A DNA stretch of 64,000 nt from DASUPK01 sp963728875 (GTDB lineage Bacteria; Actinomycetota; Thermoleophilia; Solirubrobacterales; 70-9), in assembly GCA_963728875.1 (NCBI GenBank), contig CAVSLJ010000001.1, positions 868,001 through 932,000 of the forward strand, given 5' to 3'. The notes beneath the pieces were generated by a model. That model worked only from the letters and a program-made list of their open reading frames with translations, was not told where the DNA came from and searched no databases. Of the stretch, positions 48,133 through 56,585 are shown one piece after another. The position numbers were made by a program, and so were the translations under genes. Every line of letters starts with the position of its first letter. Positions within the stretch are counted from its first letter, which is position 1.

Positions 48133-49094
48133 AGGTTGCGGTTCTAGGCGGCGGGATCTCGTCAGAGCATGAGGTGTCGCTGCGCTCCGCGGCGTCGGTC
48201 GCCGCCGGCCTCCGGGAGGCGGGCCATGAGACCGTCGAGGTGACGATCGACCGTGACGGACGGTGGACGGCGGGCGGCGAGACCGTCGGCTTCGCCCCTG
48301 CCGGAGGCCTGCTCGGCTGCGACGTCGCCTTCCCGGTCCTGCACGGCCCCGGGGGGGAGGACGGCAGCGTGCAGGGCCTGCTGGAGGTTCTCGGCGTGCC
48401 CTACGCGGGCTCCGACGTGGAGGCCTCGGCGATCTGCATGGACAAGCTCGTCTTCAAGGACCTGCTCGCGCGGCATGGGATTCCGCAGGTCGACTACTGC
48501 CGGGCCGGGGAGCATGACTGGAAGACGATCGCCTCCGGCTTCGGCCGGCCGGTCTGGGTGAAGCCCGCCCGGCTCGGGTCCAGCGTGGGCATCTCCCCGG
48601 CCTCGGGCGAGGAGGAGCTCGACCGGGCCGTCGAGGCCGCCGGGCGCCACGACCCGCGCGTGATCGTGGAGGCGCCCGCCCCCGGCAAGGAGGTCGAGTG
48701 CTCGCTGCTCGGGAACGAGGACCCGATCGCCTCGCCCCCGGGCGAGATCGACACCAAGGGTCACGATTGGTACGACTACGAGGCCAAGTACGCCGAGGGC
48801 GGCATGGAGCTGGTGGTCCCCGCCCGGATCTCGGAGGATGCGGCGGAGCGGCTGCGCGGGCTGGCGCGCCAGGTGTTCACCCTCTGCGGTTGCAGCGGCC
48901 TGGCCCGCTGCGATTTCTTCGTCGATGGCGACCAGGTGCTCGTCAACGAGCTCAACACGATTCCCGGCTTCACCGAGACCAGCGTCTACGGCAAGCTCTT
49001 CGAGGCGGACGGGATCTCGTATCCTGATCTCTGCGACCGGCTGGTGAGGCTGGCGATCGAGCGCCACGAGCAGGCGCGGAGCTACGAGCTCTGA
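48129..49094 (+). CDS. ddl: D-alanine--D-alanine ligase, paralogue 2
   Basis: 321 aa from ATG 48129 (ATGA overlap with pknB). LGGGISSEHEVSLRSAASVA at the start, LHGPGGEDGSVQGLLE, VWVKPARLGSSVGI, an omega loop with WYDYEAKYAEGGMELVVPA (Tyr as in D-Ala-specific ligases), and VNELNTIPGFTETSVYGKL. The compact length and cluster position next to pknB and pbpA make it the likely housekeeping copy. The other ddl (18047-19030) has a longer, looser tail. The 3' end overlaps the convergent kinase gene by 13 bp. Confidence 0.94.
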   Translation: MKVAVLGGGISSEHEVSLRSAASVAAGLREAGHETVEVTIDRDGRWTAGGETVGFAPAGGLLGCDVAFPVLHGPGGEDGSVQGLLEVLGVPYAGSDVEASAICMDKLVFKDLLARHGIPQVDYCRAGEHDWKTIASGFGRPVWVKPARLGSSVGISPASGEEELDRAVEAAGRHDPRVIVEAPAPGKEVECSLLGNEDPIASPPGEIDTKGHDWYDYEAKYAEGGMELVVPARISEDAAERLRGLARQVFTLCGCSGLARCDFFVDGDQVLVNELNTIPGFTETSVYGKLFEADGISYPDLCDRLVRLAIERHEQARSYEL

Positions 49095-50584
49095 CTCGAT
49101 CCGAGCAGGCGAACGTCCGAGATCTCCATCTGGTACCGCCCGGGGTCGTCCTCCGCCGGAGGCGCCTTGGTGATCCAGATCAGGAACGACTGCGCCGCCT
49201 TGCCGGGTAGGGGCACCGTCTCGCTCTCTCCACCGTCGGAGACGTTCGCGACGGGCTGTCCCCACCCTGAGAGCTCGCTCGGCGGCGAGCCGCTGACCTC
49301 ATAGATCTGGGCGTCGTAGCCGGGCGTCAGCGTCCTGATCACGATCGACCTGGCCGTCACGCTCTTGCCCGCGTCGATGGCAAGGCCGACGCCGTCCTTG
49401 AGGCCTCCGAAGTCCGAGGTGTCGTAGTGCTCGCTCGACCACGCGGTTCCAGTCGGATTCGAGTCGACCGCCTGGCGCTCGGTGCCGGTTTCGCGCTGAT
49501 CGCCCTCGGGATCGAATTCGCTGGCCGCGTCCGAGGGGAGCCGGATCTCACTGCTCCCACCGGGAGGCGAGCTCTTCCCGCCCAGATCGAGATGCTCGCC
49601 ACCGAAGATGACGGCCGCCACGATCAGCGCGATCCCGATGACCCCCATCACGATCCCGATCCAGGACCGCCGCCGGCCGCCGAGCCGCCGCCGGGCCTTG
49701 GGGACCGAATCGAGCACGCTGGTCGCCTCGCCGCTGGTGCCTCCGCGCCGGGCGGCCTCGACCTCGAGCGTCTGCTCCAGGTCACGGACCATCTCCGCGA
49801 CGGTGTGGTAGCGGTCGCGCGGGTCCTTGGTCGTCGCCCGATCCACGACCGACGCGACCACGGCTGAGACCTCGGGCCGCTTCGCCTGCACGTCGGGCAT
49901 CGGCTCGTTGACGTGCTTCATCGCCACCCCGACCTGGGTCTCGGCCTGGAAGGGGACGTCCCCGGTGAGCATCTCGTAGAGCACGACTCCCAGCGAGTAC
50001 ACGTCTGAGCGCTCGTCGACGTCCTCGCCCATCGCCTGCTCGGGGGAGACGTAGTCGGTTGTGCCCAGCACCCGCCCGGTCGCGGTCATCCCCTTCTGCT
50101 CCAGCGACCGCGCGATGCCGAAGTCGGTCACCTTCGCCCGCCCGTCGGGATCGATCAGCACGTTCTGGGGCTTGACGTCGCGGTGGACGAGCTTGCGGGC
50201 GTGCGCGGCCGTGAGGCCGCGGCCGATCTCGATCGCATAGGCAACGGCCTCATCTACCGGCAGGGGGCCCTCCTCCTGGAGCCGGCGCTTGAGGGTGCGG
50301 CCGTCGATGTACTCGAAGACGATGTAGGGGCGGCCGTCGTCCTCGCCGGCGTCGATGACGCCGACCAGGTTGGGATGTGACAACCTCGCCGCCGCCCGGG
50401 CCTCACGCCGGAAGCGCTCGAGCTGGTCGGCTTCCTCGGAGATCTCGCGATGCAGCAGCTTGACCGCCACCGGGCGGTCGAGGACCTCGTCGAGCGCCAG
50501 ATAGACGGTCGACATGCCGCCTGAGCCCAGCTTCGACTCGAGCCGGTACCGGCCCGAGAGTACGGTGGAGCTCAAGCGTTCCAA
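49082..50584 (-). CDS. Ser/Thr kinase with extracellular galactose-binding-like domain
   Basis: 500 aa from TTG 50584. Kinase domain with GSGGMSTVYLALD, VAVKLLHREI, HRDVKPQNVLI, DFGIARSLEQ and GTTDYVSPEQ; one membrane helix near 310-330; and an extracellular C-terminal part with an Asp/Ser/Pro-rich linker and a beta-rich domain (about 375-500: AWSSEHYDTSDFGGLKDGVG, then YEVSGSPPSELSGWGQPVAN). That domain follows the galactose-binding/discoidin-like pattern found at the C-terminus of mycobacterial MviN. A carbohydrate or wall ligand is likely. It is convergent with ddl, so regulated apart from the pknB run. Confidence 0.85.
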   Translation of the reverse strand: MERLSSTVLSGRYRLESKLGSGGMSTVYLALDEVLDRPVAVKLLHREISEEADQLERFRREARAAARLSHPNLVGVIDAGEDDGRPYIVFEYIDGRTLKRRLQEEGPLPVDEAVAYAIEIGRGLTAAHARKLVHRDVKPQNVLIDPDGRAKVTDFGIARSLEQKGMTATGRVLGTTDYVSPEQAMGEDVDERSDVYSLGVVLYEMLTGDVPFQAETQVGVAMKHVNEPMPDVQAKRPEVSAVVASVVDRATTKDPRDRYHTVAEMVRDLEQTLEVEAARRGGTSGEATSVLDSVPKARRRLGGRRRSWIGIVMGVIGIALIVAAVIFGGEHLDLGGKSSPPGGSSEIRLPSDAASEFDPEGDQRETGTERQAVDSNPTGTAWSSEHYDTSDFGGLKDGVGLAIDAGKSVTARSIVIRTLTPGYDAQIYEVSGSPPSELSGWGQPVANVSDGGESETVPLPGKAAQSFLIWITKAPPAEDDPGRYQMEISDVRLLGSSQSS

Positions 50585-50665
50585 CTGATTTGCCTTTGCA
50601 TCGCGCTCATTTTCGCCCTCCGCCGCCCCTGCCGCTGAGAGCCAGCGCCCGAACGAATGATGACG

Positions 50666-51664
50666 CTAAGAGGTGTGGACGGCCTGCGGCCCATCGACCG
50701 CCCGCCCGATGCGCCGCGCGCCGGGGTAGTGAGCCCGCAACGCGCCGAGCGCCGCTTCCTCACTGTCGGCGGCGACAACGACGCAAAAGCCGCACCCCAT
50801 GTTGAAGACCTCGTGCATCTCCTCGTCCGAGACCGCGCCCAGCTCCTTGATCAGCTCGAAGACCGGGGGGACGGGCAGTGGATCGTCGATCTCGTAGCCC
50901 ACGTCGGCTTCGAGCCGGAGGAGATTGCTGAGGCCACTCGAGGTGATGTGGGCGAGGCCGCGGACCTCCACGTCCGAGCGCAGCAGCTCGACGATCGGCT
51001 TGACGTAGATCTCGGTCGGCTCCAGGAGCGCGTCTGCAAGCGGACGGCCGAGACGATCGTCGTCGAGCGGAATGTCGGCCAGGGCCGAGCGGGCGAGCGT
51101 GTAGCCGTTCGAATGGAGCCCTGACGAGGGCAGGCCGATCACCGGGTCGCCGGGCTCGATCGCCGCGCCGGTCACCATCGAGTCGAGGGCCACCACCCCG
51201 AAGCAGGCGCCGGCGAGGTCGAGGCCCCTGATCAGCTCCCCGAGCTGCGCCAGCTCGCCGCCGACGATCTCGATCCCCGCCAGCTCGGCTCCCCGCGCGA
51301 GACCGACGCCGATCGCGCCCGCGACCTGGGGATCCGCCCGGTCGACGGCGAGGTAGTCGACCATCGCCAGCGGCTCGGCGCCGACGCAGACGACGTCATT
51401 GACGTTCATCGCCACGCAATCGATCCCGACGGTGTCCCAGCGTCCGAGCTGCTCCGCCAGGATGAGCTTCGTCCCGACGCCGTCGGTGCTCAGAGCGATG
51501 CCCGTGCGGTCGTCGAGGCACACCACGTTGGCGTAGTGGCCGCTGGCGAGGACCTGGCGGCTCTCCGCCGGAGCGGAGGAGGCGAGCGCCGAGACGAGCG
51601 ATGCAACGGCGGCGTCGGCATCTCCCTGACTGACACCCGCCTTGGCGTAAGCGTCCTCGCTCAC
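50666..51664 (-). CDS. purM: Phosphoribosylformylglycinamidine cyclo-ligase (AIR synthetase)
   Basis: 332 aa from GTG 51664. All PurM patches are seen: ALSTDGVGTKLILAEQLGRW, GIDCVAMNVNDVVCVGAEPL, YVGIEIVGGELAQL-type segment, GLPSSGLHSNGYTLAR, LEPTEIYVKPI, GLAHITSSGLSNLLR (usually GGGL), and FNMGCGFCVVV. It makes aminoimidazole ribotide in purine synthesis. GTG 51664 overlaps the uppP stop (GTGA). Finding it after uppP and dedA rather than with other pur genes is unusual but not unique. Confidence 0.95.
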   Translation of the reverse strand: MSEDAYAKAGVSQGDADAAVASLVSALASSAPAESRQVLASGHYANVVCLDDRTGIALSTDGVGTKLILAEQLGRWDTVGIDCVAMNVNDVVCVGAEPLAMVDYLAVDRADPQVAGAIGVGLARGAELAGIEIVGGELAQLGELIRGLDLAGACFGVVALDSMVTGAAIEPGDPVIGLPSSGLHSNGYTLARSALADIPLDDDRLGRPLADALLEPTEIYVKPIVELLRSDVEVRGLAHITSSGLSNLLRLEADVGYEIDDPLPVPPVFELIKELGAVSDEEMHEVFNMGCGFCVVVAADSEEAALGALRAHYPGARRIGRAVDGPQAVHTS

Positions 51665-52539
51665 GCCGGGATGCCCTCCTTGCTGGCGGTGGGGGAGTAG
51701 TCCGCGGGCCGGCCGTTGCCGGAGACGAAGCGGCCGCGCTGGGCGCGCCGCCTGCGCCAGAGGCCGGCGAGCACCGTGGCGGCCAGTCCCGCCCGGTAGG
51801 CGGCATATGGCCACAGCGCGCTGTCGCGCTCCACGACCCGTATGAGCTCCTGGGAGGCGAGGGTGGAGCCGAACGAGGTCGCCGTGCCCGCCGCGAAGCC
51901 CGCGCGCGCCTCGCGCGGCAGGCCGCGGCGGCGCAGGCGGATGCCCTTGAGGACGGCGGCGCCCACGATCACGGGCAGGGCCACGGTCCGGGAGAGCATG
52001 TTGGAGTGCTGTCGGGTGAATCCGCGCCAGCGGGCGGCGGTGAGGGTCGCTCCATTCCGCGAGATCCCCGGCGCGAGGGCGGCCGCCTGGGCCAGCCCGA
52101 GCGCGAGGCCGTCCATCGCCGTGGCGCGCCCACGGTCGCGGACCTGCGGCTTGCGGTCGGCGATCACCATCGCCGCTGCGCCGGCGAGCAGCCCGATCGC
52201 GGTCGGGAGCGGACCGCCGAGGTACCGCTCGATCGGCCGCTCGAGGGCAACCCCGGCGGCCACCGGGGGAAGGAATGAGAGGGCGAGCACCGTCGCCTTA
52301 CGCCGGTCGAAGGTACCGAGCTCTTCGGCGATCACCCGCCGCTGGCCGACCAGCAGCGCGGCAGCGGCGCCCGCGTGCAGGGCGACCTCGAAAGTCTTCT
52401 GCAGCTCGGGGTCGCGACCGTCCTCGTCCCAGCCGGCAAGCCAGGGGATCAGGGTGAGGTGGGCTGAGCTCGAGACCGGGAGAAGCTCGGTCGGCCCCTG
52501 CACGGCGCCGAGGACGATTGCCCTCGACCGCCGCATCAT
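51661..52539 (-). CDS. uppP: Undecaprenyl-diphosphatase (UppP/BacA)
   Basis: 292 aa from ATG 52539 (ATGA overlap with dedA). BacA-type integral membrane phosphatase: AIVLGAVQGPTELLPVSSSAHL at the N-terminus (the family motif is usually GxTEFLPVSS with Glu; Glu-Leu-Leu here) and LAPGISRNGATLTAARWRGF (conserved PGxSRSG; here PGISRNG) in the second half. About seven membrane helices. It recycles the undecaprenyl carrier lipid used for peptidoglycan and for the exopolysaccharide cluster nearby. The N for S in SRNG is a mild departure. Confidence 0.9.
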   Translation of the reverse strand: MMRRSRAIVLGAVQGPTELLPVSSSAHLTLIPWLAGWDEDGRDPELQKTFEVALHAGAAAALLVGQRRVIAEELGTFDRRKATVLALSFLPPVAAGVALERPIERYLGGPLPTAIGLLAGAAAMVIADRKPQVRDRGRATAMDGLALGLAQAAALAPGISRNGATLTAARWRGFTRQHSNMLSRTVALPVIVGAAVLKGIRLRRRGLPREARAGFAAGTATSFGSTLASQELIRVVERDSALWPYAAYRAGLAATVLAGLWRRRRAQRGRFVSGNGRPADYSPTASKEGIPA

Positions 52540-53186
52540 GAAGCCGGCTGCTCCTCGGCGTCACCCGTGGGCTCTCCGGGCCCGCGGCGGCGCTTGATCA
52601 GCAGGTAGACGATGCCCGCGATCGCCGCGGCGACCACGACGTAGTCGAGGAAGGCGAGCTTCTGATGCAGGTCGTCCCAGTTGTCGCCGACCGCCCGGCC
52701 GAGCAGCGTCAGGCCCGAGAGCCAGATCACCGAGCCGGCCAGCGTGAGCGGAATGAAGCGGCGCAGCGGCATCTCCGCGACGCCCGCGGGGAGGGAGATG
52801 AAGGCGCGTACGAGCGGAAGCAGCCTGCCGACGAAGACGGTGATGTCACCTCGCCGCTGGAACCAGGCGTCCACCCAGTCGAGCCGCTTGCGGTCGATGT
52901 GAATCAGCTTGTTGCGCTCGAGCAGGTCGATGCGCCCGTAGTAGCCGGCCGCGTAGGCGATCAGGCAGCCGATCAGCTCGCCGGTGACCCCGGCGGCGAT
53001 CACGCCGAGCAGGGTGAGGTCGCCGTCGCTCACCTTGAAGCCGGCGAACAGCATCGTCGCCTCGCTCGGGATCGGTATGCAGGCACTGCCCAGCATCGTC
53101 AGCACGAAGACGCCGGCATAGCCGACGCTCCCGATGAAATCGGTGCAGAGGTTGACGAGCGGATCGAGGAGGGCAGCGATAGGCAT
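52536..53186 (-). CDS. DedA-family membrane protein
   Basis: 216 aa from ATG 53186. DedA/VTT features: SVGYAGVFVLTMLGSACIPIPSEATML, then ELIGCLIAYAAGYYGRIDLLER, then FVGRLLPLVRAFISLPAGVAEMPLRRF (the conserved GR.iP..R...s..aG), with four to five membrane segments and a basic/acidic tail. DedA proteins were recently linked to flipping of undecaprenyl phosphate and phospholipids, which fits coupling to uppP. It is divergent from the WbpM-like gene across 124 bp. Confidence 0.9.
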   Translation of the reverse strand: MPIAALLDPLVNLCTDFIGSVGYAGVFVLTMLGSACIPIPSEATMLFAGFKVSDGDLTLLGVIAAGVTGELIGCLIAYAAGYYGRIDLLERNKLIHIDRKRLDWVDAWFQRRGDITVFVGRLLPLVRAFISLPAGVAEMPLRRFIPLTLAGSVIWLSGLTLLGRAVGDNWDDLHQKLAFLDYVVVAAAIAGIVYLLIKRRRGPGEPTGDAEEQPAS

Positions 53187-53310
53187 GGAATTCGGCGTGG
53201 CTGGACGGCCTGCCCCGCGCGGCGCCACATGGTAAGCGGTTGCAGGTCCCCTCGCGGGGAACCCCATCTTTCCCCGGATCTCCCCGGCCACCACTAGACT
53301 CGCTGATCGC

Positions 53311-55215
53311 GTGGAGCGGCTCAAGCACCCCGTCTACAGGCATCGCCTGATCCAGCTCGCCGCAGACGCAGTCCTCATCGCGGCCGCCTACTACCTGGCC
53401 TTCAGGTTGCGATTCCTCGATGCCCCGGGCGGGATTCCCGACCGCTACGACCACATGCTGGGCCACACGATCGGCTTCGTCGTCGCCGGGCAGCTGATCG
53501 TCTTCTACGCCTTCGGCCTCTACGAGAAGTGGTGGCGCTACTTCCGCCTCCCGGACATGATCGCCGTGCTGCGGGCCTGCGCGGTCTCCACGGCGATCCT
53601 GGCGATCACCTTCCTGTTGCTGAAGCCCTTCGACGACCAGATTCCGCGCTCGGTCGTCGTCAGCTACTTCCTGCTCACGGTGTTCCTGGTCGGCGGCGCC
53701 AGGCTTCTGGCCCGCATGCTGCTCGTCGAGCGCATGGCGCGGCGCGAGGTGCGCGGCGCCCGCCGCGTCCTCGTGGTGGGTGCCGGCTCGGGCGGCCAGA
53801 TGGTGGTGCGCGAGATGCAGCTCAACCCCAACCTCGGCTCCCGGGCGATCGGCTTCCTGGACGACGATCCGCGCAAGCGCGGCATGCGCCTGCACGGCGT
53901 CAACGTCCTCGGCACGACCGAGGAGGTCGGCGACGTCCTCGACGAGTTCCACCCGAACGAGGTGATCATCGCGATCCCGTCCGCGCCGGGCGTGCTTCGC
54001 GGCCGCGTCGTGACCGCGTGCCGCGAGCGCGACCTTCCCGTGCGGACGCTGCCCACGGTCTTCGAGCTGCTCCGCGGCGGAGTCCAGCTCACCAGGCAGC
54101 TGCGAGAGGTCCAGGTGGAGGACGTGCTCGGCCGCGACCCGGTCAAGATGGAGCTCGACCGCGTCGGGGCCTACATCCAGGACAAGGTCGTCCTGGTCAC
54201 GGGCGCCGGCGGCTCGATCGGCTCCGAGCTGGTCCGCCAGATCGCGCGCGTCCGGCCGAAGCTCCTGGTCATCCTCGACCACGCCGAGGACAACCTCTTC
54301 CGCATCGACCGCGAGATGATCGAGGAGAGGCACTTCACCCGGGTCGAGTCGGTGCTCGCCGACTGCAAGGAGGGCGACCGGATGCTCGAGGTGATGCAGC
54401 GCTTCAAGCCCGAGGTCGTGTTCCACGCCGCCGCCTACAAGCACGTGCCGCTGATGGAGGCGAACCCCCTGGAGGCGATCCGGAACAACGCGATGGCGAC
54501 CAAGGTCACCGCGGAGACCGCCGTCGCGTCGGGATGCGAGCGCTTCGTGCTGGTCTCGACCGACAAGGCGGTCAACCCGCATACCGTGATGGGCGCCTCG
54601 AAGGCGATGGCCGAGTGGATCGTCGAGGCGGCCGGGCGCAAGCACCCGCAGACACGCTTCGTCACGGTCCGCTTCGGCAACGTCCTCGCATCCTCCGGCA
54701 GCGTGGTGCCGATCTTCCGCAGCCAGATCGAGCGCGGCGGACCCGTCACGGTCACGGACCCCGAGATGACGCGCTACTTCATGACCATCCCCGAGGCGGT
54801 CCAGCTCGTAATCCGCTCGGGGGATCTCGGGGGCGCAAGCGGAGAGGTCTTCGTCCTCGAGATGGGGGAGCCGGTCAAGATCGTCGATCTTGCCCACAAC
54901 ATGATCCGGCTGGCCGGATATGAGCCCGAGGTCGACATCCCCGTCCAGTTCGTCGGTGCCCGGCCCGGGGAGAAGCTGCACGAGGAGCTCTTCAACTCCG
55001 ATGAGCGGCCTCAGCCCACCGCGTCGGACAGGATCGTCCGGGCTGTGCGAAGCGCGCCGCTCGACCCGGAGTGGGTCAACGGCACGCTGGGTCGCCTCGA
55101 GGGCCTGATCAGGGAGGGCGACGAGGCGCATCTGGCCGAGCAGACGGTCGCGCTGGTCTCGGCCCGCCGGGGGACCGAGATTCCCGTTGATGCAGTTGAT
55201 GATCTGACCGCTTGA
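53311..55215 (+). CDS. Membrane-bound UDP-sugar 4,6-dehydratase (WbpM/PglF/FlaA1-like)
   Basis: 634 aa from GTG 53311. Four membrane helices at the N-terminus, a CoA-binding-like Rossmann domain (VLVVGAGSGGQMVVREMQLN, about 153-172), then the short-chain dehydrogenase part: VLVTGAGGSIGSELVRQI (about 296-313), VVFHAAAYKHVPLMEANP, STDKAVNPHTVMGASKAMAE where Met-x-x-x-Lys replaces the usual Tyr-x-x-x-Lys, a feature of the WbpM subgroup. It makes 4-keto-6-deoxy UDP-sugars, the first step to bacillosamine- or FucNAc-like sugars. It opens the exopolysaccharide cluster. Confidence 0.92.
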   Translation: MERLKHPVYRHRLIQLAADAVLIAAAYYLAFRLRFLDAPGGIPDRYDHMLGHTIGFVVAGQLIVFYAFGLYEKWWRYFRLPDMIAVLRACAVSTAILAITFLLLKPFDDQIPRSVVVSYFLLTVFLVGGARLLARMLLVERMARREVRGARRVLVVGAGSGGQMVVREMQLNPNLGSRAIGFLDDDPRKRGMRLHGVNVLGTTEEVGDVLDEFHPNEVIIAIPSAPGVLRGRVVTACRERDLPVRTLPTVFELLRGGVQLTRQLREVQVEDVLGRDPVKMELDRVGAYIQDKVVLVTGAGGSIGSELVRQIARVRPKLLVILDHAEDNLFRIDREMIEERHFTRVESVLADCKEGDRMLEVMQRFKPEVVFHAAAYKHVPLMEANPLEAIRNNAMATKVTAETAVASGCERFVLVSTDKAVNPHTVMGASKAMAEWIVEAAGRKHPQTRFVTVRFGNVLASSGSVVPIFRSQIERGGPVTVTDPEMTRYFMTIPEAVQLVIRSGDLGGASGEVFVLEMGEPVKIVDLAHNMIRLAGYEPEVDIPVQFVGARPGEKLHEELFNSDERPQPTASDRIVRAVRSAPLDPEWVNGTLGRLEGLIREGDEAHLAEQTVALVSARRGTEIPVDAVDDLTA

Positions 55216-55221
55216 GCCAAT

Positions 55222-55248
55222 CGGGTCGCGCTGTCGCGCGCCCTCGCA
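55222..55248 (+). repeat. 27-bp dispersed hairpin repeat, copy 2
   Basis: Identical over 27 bp to the minus-strand reading of 16577-16603. It lies 6 bp after the WbpM-like stop codon and 33 bp before the next start, so it may act as a hairpin in the cluster transcript. Confidence 0.75.
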
Positions 55249-55281
55249 TTCGGAAGCTCCCTAACATCCCGCGCCGCGGCC

Positions 55282-56130
55282 ATGAGCAGTCTCCTGAAGG
55301 AAGTCGGAGCAGTCGCGGGCCTCGCCTCGTTCCTGGGGCTGGCCCTTCTTGCCTTGCTCTATTTCGCCCAGGCCCGGGACATCCGCCGGCTCCGGGACCA
55401 GGCGAGCTTCCTCGTCGAGGGCGGCTCTGAGGATGGCGAGTCGGTCGCCCCCGCCGAGCGTACGGCCAGCGCTGTCGCCTCCACCACCAAGGAGCCCGAG
55501 AAGGCCGCCGCCGCGGCCGCCGCGACGGCGCCCAATGAGGCCGAGGCCTTCAGGAGGGCGGAGCTGGCCCGGCAGGCGGCGGAGCGACGCCAGAGATTCG
55601 AGAAGCGACGCCGGCAGCCCGACGGCGAGCGTGAGCGGCCCTCCTGGCTATCCGAGCCCCTCTCCCTGGCCGTGATCGTGATCGGCGCGATCCTCCTGGT
55701 CGCCGGCGGCGTGTTCGGCGTCACGCAGCTGACCGGTGGGTCGTCAGATTCCACGACCGCTGGGGCGGGCAAGAAGGGCAAGGGCCCGTGCCCGCCCAGC
55801 ACCACCAAGGTTGCGGTCCTCAACGGAACCGCGACCCCTGGCCTTGCGGCTGAGTCCGCCGCGCCTCTGAAGCAGCACAACTACAAGGTCGGCCCGGTCG
55901 GCAACACCACGACGCCGTTCAGCACCAGCGTCGTCATGTTCGACCCCACCGACGGCACGCAGTGCGCGCCGGTCATCGGCCAGATCGTCGGCATCGAGAA
56001 GACCCAGCCGATGAACAACGAGGTGCGAACGGCGTCGGAGGGGAACCCGGTGGCGGTCGTCGTGGGGGATGACAAGGCCGAGGGTTCGAGCACCACCGGG
56101 GTCAGCGACACGACCGGCTCGGGAATCTGA
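55282..56130 (+). CDS. Membrane protein with LytR C-terminal domain
   Basis: 282 aa from ATG 55282. A first membrane helix (LASFLGLALLALLYFAQARD) is followed by an Ala/Glu-rich helical stretch (about 65-120), a second helix (SLAVIVIGAILLVAGGVFGV, about 128-150), and an outer LytR_C domain (STTKVAVLNGTATPGLAAES, then VVMFDPTDGTQCAPVIGQIV). LytR_C domains accompany LCP enzymes that attach glycans to the wall; here the catalytic LCP domain is absent. A role in surface attachment or cluster assembly is an inference. Confidence 0.75.
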   Translation: MSSLLKEVGAVAGLASFLGLALLALLYFAQARDIRRLRDQASFLVEGGSEDGESVAPAERTASAVASTTKEPEKAAAAAAATAPNEAEAFRRAELARQAAERRQRFEKRRRQPDGERERPSWLSEPLSLAVIVIGAILLVAGGVFGVTQLTGGSSDSTTAGAGKKGKGPCPPSTTKVAVLNGTATPGLAAESAAPLKQHNYKVGPVGNTTTPFSTSVVMFDPTDGTQCAPVIGQIVGIEKTQPMNNEVRTASEGNPVAVVVGDDKAEGSSTTGVSDTTGSGI

Positions 56131-56156
56131 GCCAACGCAGCTAGCCCGGTCGCCCT

Positions 56157-56585
56157 GTGAGCGAGCGCAGCCGATCGGTCGTCCTGATCTCCTCGCTGGT
56201 GGTTGCGCTGCTGCTGGCCGCCACTGCGGGAGCCATCGTCTTCACCCAGCACCTCCGCAAGGAGGGGCCCGTGGTGAGCAACATCTTCTTCAAGCGCCCT
56301 GTCGGTCGCTACCGGGCCTGCTTCAGCCTCACCCGGGACGACACCGTGCAGGTCGAGCTGGTGAACGCCTCCGACCAGGTGGTGCGGGTCCTCGCGCGCG
56401 CCCAGCCCCTGAACGGCGGCACTGAGAAGGCCGACGCCCACTGCTTCGACTGGGACGGCACCGACGACGCGGGCCAGCCGGTGCCGCCGGGGCCGTATCG
56501 TCTCAGATTCGAGCTGCGGGAGGCGGACCGCGTAGCTACCTCGGGAGAGCATCTGGTCATCCACCCGGCTGGAGGGCCGTCATGA
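56157..56585 (+). CDS. Membrane-anchored FlgD-Ig-like protein
   Basis: 142 aa from GTG 56157. One N-terminal membrane helix (VVLISSLVVALLLAATAGAIVF) and a single FlgD-type immunoglobulin-like domain: FFKRPVGRYRACFSLTRDDT, then FDWDGTDDAGQPVPPGPYRLRF, the W(D/N)G.D..G..v..G.Y signature. Such domains cap secreted and surface proteins. It overlaps the next gene by 4 bp and follows the LytR_C gene by 26 bp, so it belongs to the polysaccharide operon. Function is not known. Confidence 0.8.
   Translation: MSERSRSVVLISSLVVALLLAATAGAIVFTQHLRKEGPVVSNIFFKRPVGRYRACFSLTRDDTVQVELVNASDQVVRVLARAQPLNGGTEKADAHCFDWDGTDDAGQPVPPGPYRLRFELREADRVATSGEHLVIHPAGGPS

Noticed and set aside
51815..51835. Third copy of the 27-bp hairpin repeat inside uppP
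   Set aside because: Only about 12 bp match and they encode conserved protein sequence, so it is more likely chance.
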